Assembly (NCBI RefSeq): GCF_004345855.1
Contig: NZ_SLXN01000007.1
Location: 186,001-250,000 of the forward strand
DNA: 64,000 nt
Reading direction: 5' to 3'
Origin: Sphingomonas sp. BK235
GTDB taxonomy: Bacteria; Pseudomonadota; Alphaproteobacteria; Sphingomonadales; Sphingomonadaceae
This document shows, piece after piece, positions 1 to 7,959 of the stretch (the stretch's first letter is position 1; every line of letters begins with the position of its first letter). The position numbers and the translations under genes are program-made. The notes beneath the pieces are model-generated. The model worked only from the letters and a program-made list of their open reading frames with translations, was not told the origin of the DNA and did no database searches.

Positions 1-485
1 CGATCCGCGGGCCGAACATCATGGCGGGCTATCTGAAGGCCGATGCGCCGGGCGTGCTGCAACCGCCCGCGGGCGGGTGGCACGACAGTGGCGACATCGT
101 GACGATCGACGACGCGGGCTATGTGACGATCAAGGGCCGCGCCAAGCGCTTCGCCAAGATCGGTGGCGAGATGGTGTCGCTGCCGGCGGTGGAGAGCTAT
201 GCTGCGCGCCTATGGCCGGAAGGCGAGCACGCCGTGGTGACCCGCCCCGACCCCCGCAAGGGCGAGCAGCTCGTGCTGTTCACGACCCGCCCGGGGGCGA
301 CCGCCGGCGCACTGCAACACTGGGCACGCGGCAACGGCATCGCTGAACTGTCGGTCCCCAAGGACGTCCGGGTGGTCGGCTCCTTGCCGGTGCTGGGCAC
401 GGGCAAGCTCGATTATGTGACGATGGCCGAGCAGGCATCGGCGCCGACCATGACCGCGGCCGACGTCGCGGAGGTGTCGGAATGA
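1..485 (+). CDS. Acyl-ACP synthetase / 2-acyl-GPE acyltransferase, C-terminal part (5' end outside window)
   Basis: Only the last ~160 residues of an AMP-forming acyl-activating enzyme are present; the frame is open from base 3. The visible part carries the family's late motifs: RGPNIMAGYL, then GGWHDSGDIVTID, the hinge stretch IKGRAKRFAKIGGEMVSL and, near the end, LGTGKLDY with the lysine expected to contact the acyl-adenylate. GEMVSL and the acidic tail resemble the acyl-ACP synthetase domain of Aas rather than acetyl-CoA synthetase. It would activate a fatty acid for re-acylation of lysophospholipid at the inner membrane. The acyltransferase part, if present, lies upstream, so the two-domain Aas identity is inference. 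Confidence 0.8.
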   Translation, partial: IRGPNIMAGYLKADAPGVLQPPAGGWHDSGDIVTIDDAGYVTIKGRAKRFAKIGGEMVSLPAVESYAARLWPEGEHAVVTRPDPRKGEQLVLFTTRPGATAGALQHWARGNGIAELSVPKDVRVVGSLPVLGTGKLDYVTMAEQASAPTMTAADVAEVSE

Positions 486-550
486 GGCGCGGGCTTCTCC
501 GTCAGCAGCGACCGGAATGCGGCCGGGGCTGGTGTTGCCCGTCGGCGATG

Positions 551-625
551 TGGTGACCCCTACGGGACTCGAACCCGTGTTTCAGCCGTGAAAGGGCCGC
601 GTCCTAACCACTAGACGAAGGGGCC
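551..625 (-). tRNA. tRNA-Glu (anticodon TTC)
   Basis: Read on the minus strand the gene starts GGCCCCTTCGTCTAGTGG and ends GGGGTCACCA, so CCA is encoded. The acceptor stem closes with one G-U pair. The D-loop (TCTAGTGGTTAGGAC), the anticodon arm with loop CTTTCAC (anticodon TTC) and the T-arm with GGTTCGAGTCC are all recognisable. The TTC anticodon reads GAA and GAG. It lies alone between the acyl-ACP synthetase gene and the convergent end of recJ. Confidence 0.96.
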
Positions 626-685
626 ATGCGGCGGTTGGTCGCCTAGGGCGAAAGCGGCGGAGGGTCAAGCCGCTTCGCCGTGCGC

Positions 686-2431
686 TCAGCCCGCCCAGGC
701 GGCGTCGTCGAGGTGCAGTTCGGCGGTGCCGCGCCCGCTCCATTCGTCGAGCCGCGCGCGCCCCGCCAGCCACAGCCGCCGCGACGGCCCGGCGGCGAGC
801 AGCGCCTGGCCCAGCGGCGTGTCCGCGGCGCGAAAGGCCATCGCCTTGAGGCTGCGGCCGTCGTCGCCCGCGACGATGGCGCGGACATGGCCGTTGCCGA
901 CCACGTCGACCTTGATCGTGCGCACCGGCCCCACCGCCACCCGCGGCGCGGGCCAGCCACTGCCATAAGGGCCGCCCGCCTCGAGCGTCTCCACCAGCGC
1001 GGGGGTGACCCCTCCCGGCGCCACCACCGAATCGACCAGCAACGCGCGCCCCGCCTGAGCGGTCGCGACCGCGTCCGCCAGCCGGGCTTCGAGCCAGTCG
1101 GCGAAGGTGCCGAGCTGATCCGCCGCGATGGTCAGCCCCGCCGCCATCGCGTGGCCGCCCCCGGCGAGCAACAATCCCTGCTCGCGGGCGGCCAGGATCG
1201 CGGCGCCGAGATCGACCCCGGTGATCGAGCGGCCGGATCCCTTGCCGATCCCCTGTTCGTCGAGCGCGATCACGATCGCGGGGCGCCCGGTCTTTTCCTT
1301 GAGCCGTCCCGCCACGATCCCGATCACGCCGGGATGCCAGCCCTGTCCGGCCACCACACCGACCGCGCGGTCCTGGCGCAGCACCGCCTCGGCCGCCTCC
1401 TGCACCATCGCCTCGATCGCGCGGCGCTCCTCGTTGAGCCGGTCGAGCTCGGCGGCGAGCGCCCGTGCCTCCACCGGATCCTCGGTGGTGAGCAGCCGCA
1501 CGCCGAGATCGGCGCGGCCGACGCGGCCGCCCGCGTTGATCCGCGGCCCGAGCGCGAAGCCCAGGTCGGTCGCGGTCGGCGCGCGCGTCAGCCGCGCCGC
1601 GTCGGCGAGCGCGGCGAGCCCGATGTTGCGCCGCTGCGCCAGCACCTTGAGCCCCTGCGCGACGAAGGCGCGGTTGAGCCCGCGCAGCTGCGCCACGTCG
1701 GCCACGGTGCCGAGCGCCACCAGATCGAGCAGATCGAGCAGCCGCGGCTCGGCGCGCGCCGCGAAATGGCCGCGGCCGCGCAGCACGCGCAGCAGCGCGG
1801 CGCCGAGCAGGAACGCCACCCCCACAGCGGCGAGATGCCCGTGCGCGGCGCCGTCGGTCTCGTCGCGGCGGTTGGGGTTCACCACCGCGAGCGCGCGGGG
1901 CAGCTCGGTGGCGCATTGATGGTGATCGACGACGATCACATCGGTGCGCGCGGCCGCCAGGGCCTCGAACGCCTGCGCGCCGCAATCGACCGTCACGATC
2001 AACGTGGCGCCCTCCGTCGCCAGCCGCTCCATCGCCGCGACGCTCGGGCCATAACCTTCGGTGAGGCGATCGGGGATATAGACGCGCGGCGCGCGGCCCA
2101 GCGCCCCGAGCAGCCGCGCCAGCAGCGCCGACGAGGTCGCGCCGTCGACGTCATAGTCGCCGAACACCGCCACCTGCTCGCCCGCCACCACCGCATCGGC
2201 GAGCCGCGTCGCGGCGGCGTCCATGTCGCGGAAGATCGACGGGTCGGGCATGAACAGCCGGATCGACGGCGCCTTGTGCGCGTCCAGCCCGTCGCGCGGG
2301 CAGCCGCGCGCGAGCAGCAACTGGGTCAACAGGTCGTCGGGCACGAACCGCTCGCGCTGGTCGGTCGCCAGCGCGCGCCAGCGCCAGGGCTGGCCGAGGA
2401 TCGAGCGCTCGACATCGAGAACGTGGCGCAT
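686..2431 (-). CDS. recJ: Single-stranded-DNA-specific exonuclease RecJ
   Basis: 581 residues, the usual RecJ size. It degrades single-stranded DNA 5' to 3' in recombination, mismatch and base-excision repair in the cytoplasm. DHH phosphoesterase motifs are visible: DYDVDG at about 92-97, VTVDCG near 147-151 and VVDHH at 167-171, which supply metal-binding aspartates and histidines. The downstream DHHA1 motif GWHPGVIGIVAGRLK and a C-terminal OB-like region follow. The ATG at 2431 gives the expected N-terminus. The gene faces away from the MerC/Zur pair, leaving a ~100-bp divergent intergenic region that must hold both promoters. Confidence 0.96.
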   Translation of the reverse strand: MRHVLDVERSILGQPWRWRALATDQRERFVPDDLLTQLLLARGCPRDGLDAHKAPSIRLFMPDPSIFRDMDAAATRLADAVVAGEQVAVFGDYDVDGATSSALLARLLGALGRAPRVYIPDRLTEGYGPSVAAMERLATEGATLIVTVDCGAQAFEALAAARTDVIVVDHHQCATELPRALAVVNPNRRDETDGAAHGHLAAVGVAFLLGAALLRVLRGRGHFAARAEPRLLDLLDLVALGTVADVAQLRGLNRAFVAQGLKVLAQRRNIGLAALADAARLTRAPTATDLGFALGPRINAGGRVGRADLGVRLLTTEDPVEARALAAELDRLNEERRAIEAMVQEAAEAVLRQDRAVGVVAGQGWHPGVIGIVAGRLKEKTGRPAIVIALDEQGIGKGSGRSITGVDLGAAILAAREQGLLLAGGGHAMAAGLTIAADQLGTFADWLEARLADAVATAQAGRALLVDSVVAPGGVTPALVETLEAGGPYGSGWPAPRVAVGPVRTIKVDVVGNGHVRAIVAGDDGRSLKAMAFRAADTPLGQALLAAGPSRRLWLAGRARLDEWSGRGTAELHLDDAAWAG

Positions 2432-2531
2432 GCCCAGCCCCGTAGCCGATCGCGTCCGGCGACACCACGCCTCCCGCGGGGCGCAAAAAATCTGCGGATG
2501 AGACGTTGTAACATGGGACGCGAGCGCCTAA

Positions 2532-2930
2532 TTGGGCGCCGTGCCGACGTCCCATGCCCCCGATCGCGATCGCGCCGGCCGGATCGACCGCTGGGCGATC
2601 TGGCTGTCGGCGGCGTGCGTCGTCCACTGCCTCGCCACCACCGTGATGGTCGCGGTGCTCTCCACCGCGGGCGGGCTGCTCGGCAGCCCGATGATCCACG
2701 AGGTCGGGCTGGTGCTCGCGCTGGCGCTCGGGCTGGTCGCCTTCGGCCGGGGCATGCTGGCGCATCGCCGGCTGCTGCCGGTCGCGCTGGGCGGCACCGG
2801 GCTGGCGCTGATGGCGACCGCGGTGATCGTCCCGCACGGCGAATCGCATGTGGTGGAGTCGCTGCTCACCGTCGCCGGCGTGGTGTTGCTCGCGGCCGGG
2901 CATATGGTGAACCGCACCGCCCGGGATTGA
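2532..2930 (+). CDS. MerC-domain inner-membrane protein
   Basis: 132 residues with four hydrophobic segments, the layout of MerC-family proteins. The family signature is visible at the end of the first segment (SAACVVHCLATTV, Cys-x-x-His-Cys), and a His-containing PHGESH loop lies between the later segments. MerC proteins of mercury operons take up Hg2+, but chromosomal homologues next to a Zur-like regulator are more likely linked to zinc or another divalent metal; that is inferred from the neighbour 51 bp downstream. An in-frame TAA sits directly before the TTG at 2532, so the start is TTG 2532 or GTG 2541; neither has a strong ribosome-binding site. Confidence 0.75.
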   Translation: MGAVPTSHAPDRDRAGRIDRWAIWLSAACVVHCLATTVMVAVLSTAGGLLGSPMIHEVGLVLALALGLVAFGRGMLAHRRLLPVALGGTGLALMATAVIVPHGESHVVESLLTVAGVVLLAAGHMVNRTARD

Positions 2931-2981
2931 GACGGCGGGCGGCTTGCTGGCACGTGCCCGCGGCCCTAACTTGGAGCGATC

Positions 2982-3449
2982 ATGGGGCACCGACATCACG
3001 AACCCGAGGGCGCGGCGCTGCTCGCCGCGGCACGCAACACGCTGGAGCGATCCGGCGAGCAATGGACCGCGATGCGCGAGAGCGTCTATGCGGCGCTGAG
3101 CGGCTTCACCAAGCCCGCGTCCGCCTATGATATCGCCGAGGCGGTGTCGCAGGCGCAGGGGCGGCGGATCGCGGCCAACAGCGTCTATCGCATCCTCGAT
3201 CTGTTCGTGGCCGCCAATCTGGCGCAGCGGGTGGAGAGCGCCAACGCCTATGTCGCCAACGCGCATCCCGGCTGCCGCCACGACTGCATCTTCCTGGTCT
3301 GTGACGGCTGTGGCGCGACGACTCATTTCGACGACGACTCGCTCACCCGCGGCTTGCGCGACGCCGCGGCGGCGTCGGGCTTCGCGGCCGAGCGGCCGGT
3401 GATCGAGTTGCGCGGCCGCTGTCGTGACTGTTCCGCGGCGACGCACTGA
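2982..3449 (+). CDS. zur: Fur-family regulator, Zur-like
   Basis: 155 residues. The N-terminal winged helix contains the Fur-type stretch SAYDIAEAV...NSVYRILDLF; the C-terminal dimerisation half contains HPGCRHDCIFLVCDGCG and ends with RGRCRDC, giving the CxxC pairs that hold the structural zinc. HDCIFLVCDxCG is characteristic of the Zur branch rather than Fur or PerR. With zinc bound it would repress zinc-uptake genes. It follows the MerC-like gene on the same strand and probably shares its transcript. An N-terminal GHRHHEPEG stretch adds possible metal ligands. Zur rather than another Fur paralogue is a motif-based call. Confidence 0.85.
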   Translation: MGHRHHEPEGAALLAAARNTLERSGEQWTAMRESVYAALSGFTKPASAYDIAEAVSQAQGRRIAANSVYRILDLFVAANLAQRVESANAYVANAHPGCRHDCIFLVCDGCGATTHFDDDSLTRGLRDAAAASGFAAERPVIELRGRCRDCSAATH

Positions 3450-3540
3450 GCCATCGCGCGCGCGCATCCGCGTGCCGATCTCGTCCCGATCGCCGAAACC
3501 GGTAATCGACAGGCTGATGTCGCTCAGCTATTCCGGCTAG

Positions 3541-5460
3541 ATGGCTGATGCCCCCGATACCCCGCTGCTCGACACGGTCGAGACGCCCGACGCGCTCCGC
3601 ACCCTGAAGCCCGACCAGCTCCGCCAGCTCGCCGACGAGCTGCGCCAGGAGACGATCTCCGCCGTGGGCCACACCGGCGGCCACCTCGGCTCCGGCCTGG
3701 GCGTGGTCGAGCTCACCGTGGCGATCCACTATGTCTTCGACACCCCGCGCGACCGGCTGATCTGGGACGTCGGCCACCAATGCTATCCGCACAAGATCCT
3801 GACCGGACGGCGCGATCGCATCCGCACGCTGCGGCAGGGCGGGGGGCTGTCGGGCTTCACCAAGCGCAGCGAGAGCGACTATGACCCGTTCGGCGCGGCG
3901 CACAGCTCGACGTCGATCTCGGCCGCGCTCGGCTTCGCCACCGCCAACAAGCTGAGCGGCGCGCCCGGCAAGGCGATCGCGGTGATCGGCGACGGCGCGA
4001 TGTCCGCGGGCATGGCCTATGAGGCGATGAACAACGCCGAGACGGCGGGCAACCGGCTGGTGGTGATCCTCAACGACAATGACATGTCGATCGCGCCGCC
4101 GGTGGGCGGGCTGTCGGCCTATCTGTCGCGCATGGTGTCGAGTCGCGAGTTCCTCAGCGTGCGCGAGCTGATGAAGCGCTTCGCGCGCCGGCTGCCGCGG
4201 CCGTTCCACACTTCGCTGCGCAAGACCGACGAATATGCCCGCGGCATGACCATGGGCGGCACGTTGTTCGAGGAGCTCGGCTTCTATTATGTCGGGCCGA
4301 TCGACGGCCATAATCTCGACCATCTCATCCCCGTGCTGGAGAATGTGCGCGACGCGGAGGAGGGGCCGATCCTCGTCCATGTCGTCACCAAGAAGGGCAA
4401 GGGCTATGCCCCCGCCGAGAACGCGGCGGACAAATATCACGGCGTGCAGAAGTTCGACGTGATCACCGGCACCCAGGCCAAGGCGCCGCCGGGGCCGCCG
4501 GCCTATCAGAACGTGTTCGGCCAGGTGCTCAGCGCCGCGGCCGACAAGGACCAGCGGATCTGCGCGATCACCGCGGCGATGCCTTCGGGCACCGGGCTCG
4601 ACCTGTTCGCCACTGCCCATCCCGAGCGCTTCTTCGACGTCGGCATCGCCGAGCAGCACGCCGTGACCTTCGCCGCCGGCCTCGCCGCGCAGGGGATGCG
4701 GCCGTTCTGCGCGATCTACTCGACCTTCCTGCAGCGCGCCTATGACCAGGTGGTCCACGACGTCGCGATCCAGAACCTGCCGGTGCGTTTCGCGATCGAC
4801 CGCGCCGGGCTGGTCGGCGCCGACGGCGCCACCCATGCGGGCAGCTTCGACGTCACCTATCTCGCCACCTTGCCCAACATGGTGGTGATGGCGGCGGCGG
4901 ACGAGGCCGAGCTGGCGCATATGGTGCAGACCTGCGTCGAGCACGACTCCGGCCCGATCGCGGTACGCTACCCGCGCGGCAACGGCACCGGCGTGGCGCT
5001 GCCTGCCGAGCCGAAGGCGCTCGAGATCGGCAAGGGCCGGATCGTGCGCGAGGGCAAGAAAGTGGCGATCCTTTCGCTCGGCACGCGGCTGGGCGAGGCG
5101 CTCAAGGCGGCCGACGCGCTCGATGCCAAGGGCCTCTCGACCACGGTAGCCGACCTGCGCTTCGCCAAGCCGCTCGACGAGGCGCTGATCCGTCGCCTGC
5201 TCACCTCGCACGAGGTGGCGGTGACGATCGAGGAGGGCGCGATCGGCGGCCTCGGCGCGCACGTGCTGACGCTCGCCTCCGACGAGGGGCTGACCGACGC
5301 CGGCCTGCGCATCCGCACGATGCGGCTGCCCGATCTGTTTCAGGACCAGGACAAGCCCGACGTCCAATACGCCGAGGCGGGGCTCGACGCCGACGCGATC
5401 GTGCGCACCGTGCTGACCGCCTTGCGCTACAACGAGGCGGGCGCGATCGCGCGCGCCTGA
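3541..5460 (+). CDS. dxs: 1-deoxy-D-xylulose-5-phosphate synthase
   Basis: 639 residues, normal for DXS. It joins pyruvate and glyceraldehyde 3-phosphate to form DXP, first step of the MEP isoprenoid pathway and feeder of thiamine and pyridoxal synthesis. Visible motifs: GHTGGHLGSGLG at 43-54 (substrate and TPP contacts), WDVGHQCYPHK, the TPP/Mg motif GDGAMSAGMAYEAMNNA, and in the pyrimidine-binding domain DVGIAEQHAVTFAAG and DRAGLVGADGATHAG. The ATG at 3541 follows a stop-rich stretch. The next gene begins 8 bp after the stop, so the two may be co-transcribed. Confidence 0.98.
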   Translation: MADAPDTPLLDTVETPDALRTLKPDQLRQLADELRQETISAVGHTGGHLGSGLGVVELTVAIHYVFDTPRDRLIWDVGHQCYPHKILTGRRDRIRTLRQGGGLSGFTKRSESDYDPFGAAHSSTSISAALGFATANKLSGAPGKAIAVIGDGAMSAGMAYEAMNNAETAGNRLVVILNDNDMSIAPPVGGLSAYLSRMVSSREFLSVRELMKRFARRLPRPFHTSLRKTDEYARGMTMGGTLFEELGFYYVGPIDGHNLDHLIPVLENVRDAEEGPILVHVVTKKGKGYAPAENAADKYHGVQKFDVITGTQAKAPPGPPAYQNVFGQVLSAAADKDQRICAITAAMPSGTGLDLFATAHPERFFDVGIAEQHAVTFAAGLAAQGMRPFCAIYSTFLQRAYDQVVHDVAIQNLPVRFAIDRAGLVGADGATHAGSFDVTYLATLPNMVVMAAADEAELAHMVQTCVEHDSGPIAVRYPRGNGTGVALPAEPKALEIGKGRIVREGKKVAILSLGTRLGEALKAADALDAKGLSTTVADLRFAKPLDEALIRRLLTSHEVAVTIEEGAIGGLGAHVLTLASDEGLTDAGLRIRTMRLPDLFQDQDKPDVQYAEAGLDADAIVRTVLTALRYNEAGAIARA

Positions 5461-5467
5461 CGCGGGC

Positions 5468-5872
5468 GTGACCGGCTGGGAGAAGGTCGGCGCGCTCACC
5501 GCGCTGTACGTGATCGGCGCGCTCTGGGCCAATTGGCTGATGGTGCGGCGCGTGCGCGGCGCGGTGGCAGCGCGCGCGGCCTGGGCCGCGGCGGACTTCG
5601 ACGCCTGTTTCCCCGAGCTGGACCCCGGCGTCGCGCCGGCGGTGCGGGACGCGCTCGCGCCCTACTATGGCGCGGGCGTGGTGCCGCGGCCGGAGGATAC
5701 GCTGCGTCGCTTCCTCAAGCTCGACCGCGCGGAGGTGGAGGACGTGGCGCTCGACGCGGCGGCCCGGCTCGGGCTGTCCGAAGCGGCCGAGCGGGAGGCG
5801 CTGCTGGTGGCGGACCTTCCGGACGTGGCGGCGCTGGTGCGGTATCTGGGAGAGAGGGTGATGGCGCGCTAA
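5468..5872 (+). CDS. Hypothetical membrane-anchored protein
   Basis: 134 residues starting at GTG 5468, 8 bp after dxs. One N-terminal hydrophobic helix (about residues 7-26, ending NWLMVRRVRG) would anchor it in the inner membrane; the remaining ~100 residues are Ala/Asp/Glu/Arg-rich and predicted helical (AAADFDACFPELDPGVAPAV, then LRRFLKLDRAEVEDVALDAA). I recognise no family. Codon and GC use match neighbours, and the close spacing suggests it is a real gene translated from the dxs message. Function unknown. Confidence 0.6.
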   Translation: MTGWEKVGALTALYVIGALWANWLMVRRVRGAVAARAAWAAADFDACFPELDPGVAPAVRDALAPYYGAGVVPRPEDTLRRFLKLDRAEVEDVALDAAARLGLSEAAEREALLVADLPDVAALVRYLGERVMAR

Positions 5873-5894
5873 ATCCTCCCGCGCCGGGGAGGAT
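5873..5894 (+). terminator. Hairpin after the dxs operon
   Basis: ATCCTCCC and GGGAGGAT form an 8-bp stem with a short GC-rich loop immediately after the stop at 5872. There is no following T-run, so it is either a weak terminator, a processing hairpin, or a solo dispersed palindrome. The following ~215 bases to the toxin-antitoxin promoter contain no gene I can support. Confidence 0.35.
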
Positions 5895-6108
5895 CTGGGT
5901 CACGCATGCAGCCCCCGCACCCCGATCCGCAACCCCTCGCGCCTCCACGCATCCCGCTCTCCTCAGCAAGCGAATGTTGAGAAAGTTGAATGGCTGGCGC
6001 AGCATGACGTAACAATCGCGACCGGGCCGGCGCACACGCCCGTCATGTCGACGGGAGAAAGAGCGCCGCGATCCTCGCACAGCCTCACCGATGTCGGACA
6101 GACAAGGC

Positions 6109-6151
6109 TTGCCAACCCCACCAAGGCACCCTATCGTTTAACGCGTTAAAC
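6109..6151 (+). promoter_or_regulatory. Promoter and 16-bp palindromic operator of the RHH/MazF-type module
   Basis: TTGCCA (6109-6114) and TATCGT (6132-6137) are separated by exactly 17 bases, a good sigma-70-type promoter. A perfect 16-bp palindrome GTTTAACGCGTTAAAC (6136-6151) overlaps the -10 end and the expected transcription start. This is the position expected for an operator bound by the dimeric ribbon-helix-helix antitoxin encoded next, giving autorepression. Binding is inference; the motif geometry is seen directly. Confidence 0.8.
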
Positions 6152-6161
6152 GGAGGTGCGG

Positions 6162-6398
6162 TTGCTCGGCGTCAGGCTCGACACGGAACTGGAGGAGCGG
6201 CTCGCGGCGGTCGCGCGCACGCAGGGGCGTAGCAAGAGCGACATCGCGCGCGAGGCGGTGCGGCGCTATGTCGAGCTGCACGACGAGGCGTTCCGGCGCG
6301 AGGCGCGGCGCCAGTCGCAGCGCGCGTCGCGCCGCGATACGCGGCAGGATTATGCCTTCTGGGAGACGATCGAGGCGGAGGATTCGGCATGGCGGTGA
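6162..6398 (+). CDS. Ribbon-helix-helix antitoxin
   Basis: A 78-80 residue protein with an N-terminal RHH fold: strand LLGVRLDTELEERL, then helices LAAVARTQGRSKSDIAREAVRRYVEL (written here in two parts of one domain), followed by a charged tail (RREARRQSQR, then YAFWETIEAEDSAW) suited to bind the toxin. GGAGG at 6152-6156 overlaps a GTG at 6156, so TTG 6162, five bases downstream, is the better start. The stop overlaps the toxin start by 10 bp, typical of toxin-antitoxin operons. It should neutralise the toxin and repress the promoter through the palindrome just upstream. Confidence 0.82.
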   Translation: MLGVRLDTELEERLAAVARTQGRSKSDIAREAVRRYVELHDEAFRREARRQSQRASRRDTRQDYAFWETIEAEDSAWR

Positions 6399-6769
6399 CG
6401 CTGGCCGAGCAGGCGACCGGCGCGGCCGACACCGCGCCCGCGATCACGCACGGCGCCATCGTCGAGCTTGCCGCACCAGAGGAGGCGGCCGGCGGTGCGC
6501 GCGTGTGTGTCGTGGTGCAGGCCGATTTATTCAACGAGACGCACGCCACCGTCACGCTCTGCCCGCTCACCGCGGTGGTGGGGGGCGAGTCGCTCTTCCG
6601 CGTCGCCATCTCGCCGCAGGAACATACCGGGCTGACGGTCGAGTGCGAGGTGCAGGTGGACCGTATCACCTCGGTGCGGCGTCACCGCATCGTCAAAGTG
6701 ATCGGCCATGCGTCGGCGACCCGCATGGAGCAGGTCGATCAGGCATTGCGCCGCTGGTTAGCGCTTTAA
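6389..6769 (+). CDS. MazF/PemK-type endoribonuclease toxin
   Basis: 126 residues. The core matches the MazF/PemK/CcdB-like barrel: GAIVELAAPEEAAGGARVCVVVQADLFN, then ATVTLCPLTAV, and the late VDRITSVRRHRIVKVIGHAS segment with the conserved Asp-Lys/Arg-Ile pattern. Such toxins cleave mRNA and halt growth when the labile antitoxin is lost. The ~20-residue N-terminal extension (LAEQATGAADTAPAITH) is longer than usual. It overlaps the antitoxin by 10 bp and ends 23 bp before the aldolase gene. Activity is inferred from the family and arrangement. Confidence 0.8.
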   Translation: MAVTLAEQATGAADTAPAITHGAIVELAAPEEAAGGARVCVVVQADLFNETHATVTLCPLTAVVGGESLFRVAISPQEHTGLTVECEVQVDRITSVRRHRIVKVIGHASATRMEQVDQALRRWLAL

Positions 6770-6792
6770 GTACAACTGGATAGGGACGAAAT

Positions 6793-7701
6793 ATGACTCC
6801 GATCGTGAAGTCCATCCTCGACAAGTATGAGGCCACCAGCCCGGCGATCAAAGCCAATCTCGCGCGTATCCTGATGCACGGCAAGCTGGGCGGCACGGGC
6901 AAGCTGATCATCCTGCCGGTCGACCAGGGCTTCGAGCACGGCCCGGCGCGCAGCTTCGCGGTCAACCCGCCGGCCTACGACCCGCACTACCACTACCAGC
7001 TCGCGGTCGACGCCGGGCTGTCGGCCTATGCCGCGCCGCTCGGCTCGCTCGAGGCCGGGGCGGATACGTTCGCGGGGCGCATCCCGACCATCCTCAAGCT
7101 CAACAGCTCGAACAGCTGGGCGACCCGCAACGCGCAGGCGCAGACCGGCAGCGTCGAGGACGCGCTGCGGCTCGGCTGCGCCGCGATCGGCTTCACCATC
7201 TATCCCGGCTCGGAGGACATCTTCGAGTCGATGGAGCAGATCCGCGGGCTGCGCGAGGAGGCCGCCGCGGCGGGCCTCGCCACCGTGATCTGGAGCTATC
7301 CGCGCGGCGGCAAGCTCAGCAAGGACGGCGAGCTGGCGCTCGACGTCGGCGCCTATGCCGCGCACATGGCGGCGCTGCTCGGCGCGCACATCATCAAGGT
7401 CAAGCTGCCGACCGCGCATATCGAGCAGCCCGAGGCGCAGAAGGCCTATGAGGGCACCGACTGGTCGAACCAGGCCGATCGCGTCCGCCACGTCGTGCAG
7501 TCGAGCTTCGCGGGGCGGCGCATCGTCGTGTTCTCGGGCGGCGCGGCCAAGGGGACCGACGCGGTCTATCAGGACGCGCGCGACATTCTGGCGGGCGGCG
7601 GCAACGGCTCGATCATCGGCCGCAACACCTTCCAGCGCGAGCGCGGCGAGGCGCTGGCGATGCTGGAGAAACTGGTCGCGATCTACCGCGGCGAGGGTTG
7701 A
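6793..7701 (+). CDS. fbaB: Class I fructose-bisphosphate aldolase (DhnA/FbaB type)
   Basis: 302 residues. It cleaves fructose 1,6-bisphosphate into dihydroxyacetone phosphate and glyceraldehyde 3-phosphate through a lysine Schiff base, without metal. Family landmarks: LPVDQGFEHG at 41-50, LKLNSSNSW near 101-109, GFTIYPGSED near 133-142, the lysine-bearing strand HIIKVKLP near 199-206 (candidate Schiff-base Lys) and the C-terminal phosphate-binding FSGGAAKG and IIGRNTFQR. Sphingomonads often rely on this enzyme for glycolysis/gluconeogenesis. It starts only 23 bp after the toxin gene, so read-through from the toxin-antitoxin promoter is possible. Confidence 0.94.
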   Translation: MTPIVKSILDKYEATSPAIKANLARILMHGKLGGTGKLIILPVDQGFEHGPARSFAVNPPAYDPHYHYQLAVDAGLSAYAAPLGSLEAGADTFAGRIPTILKLNSSNSWATRNAQAQTGSVEDALRLGCAAIGFTIYPGSEDIFESMEQIRGLREEAAAAGLATVIWSYPRGGKLSKDGELALDVGAYAAHMAALLGAHIIKVKLPTAHIEQPEAQKAYEGTDWSNQADRVRHVVQSSFAGRRIVVFSGGAAKGTDAVYQDARDILAGGGNGSIIGRNTFQRERGEALAMLEKLVAIYRGEG

Positions 7702-7959
7702 GGGCCGGCGGCGCTGCCCGTTGGCGCCGCCCACCCGTCGCGGCGAGGTCGGCCGACCGGCGCGGCCGCGGCGTCTCTCCTCCCGTGTCGCAGACGACGG
7801 ATCGCGCCTCCCCGTGCGACCCGGCCAGCGCGATGACCGGCCGACCGCGTAGCGCCGTCGCGGCGCGGTGGCGCGGCTTCACGCCGGCGTCACGATCGTC
7901 TAGCGCGGCCCATCCGGCGCGTCTCGCCGCCGGAGAGGAAGACGGAGCGGATCGAGTTG

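Noticed and set aside
2495..2531. Zur box between recJ and the MerC gene
   Set aside because: GTTGTAACAT resembles one half of an alphaproteobacterial Zur site, but the inverted partner does not match beyond three bases on each side.
680..3130. 816-codon plus-strand frame across recJ and the MerC gene
   Set aside because: Spans three real genes in the wrong frame; low-complexity Arg/His sequence.
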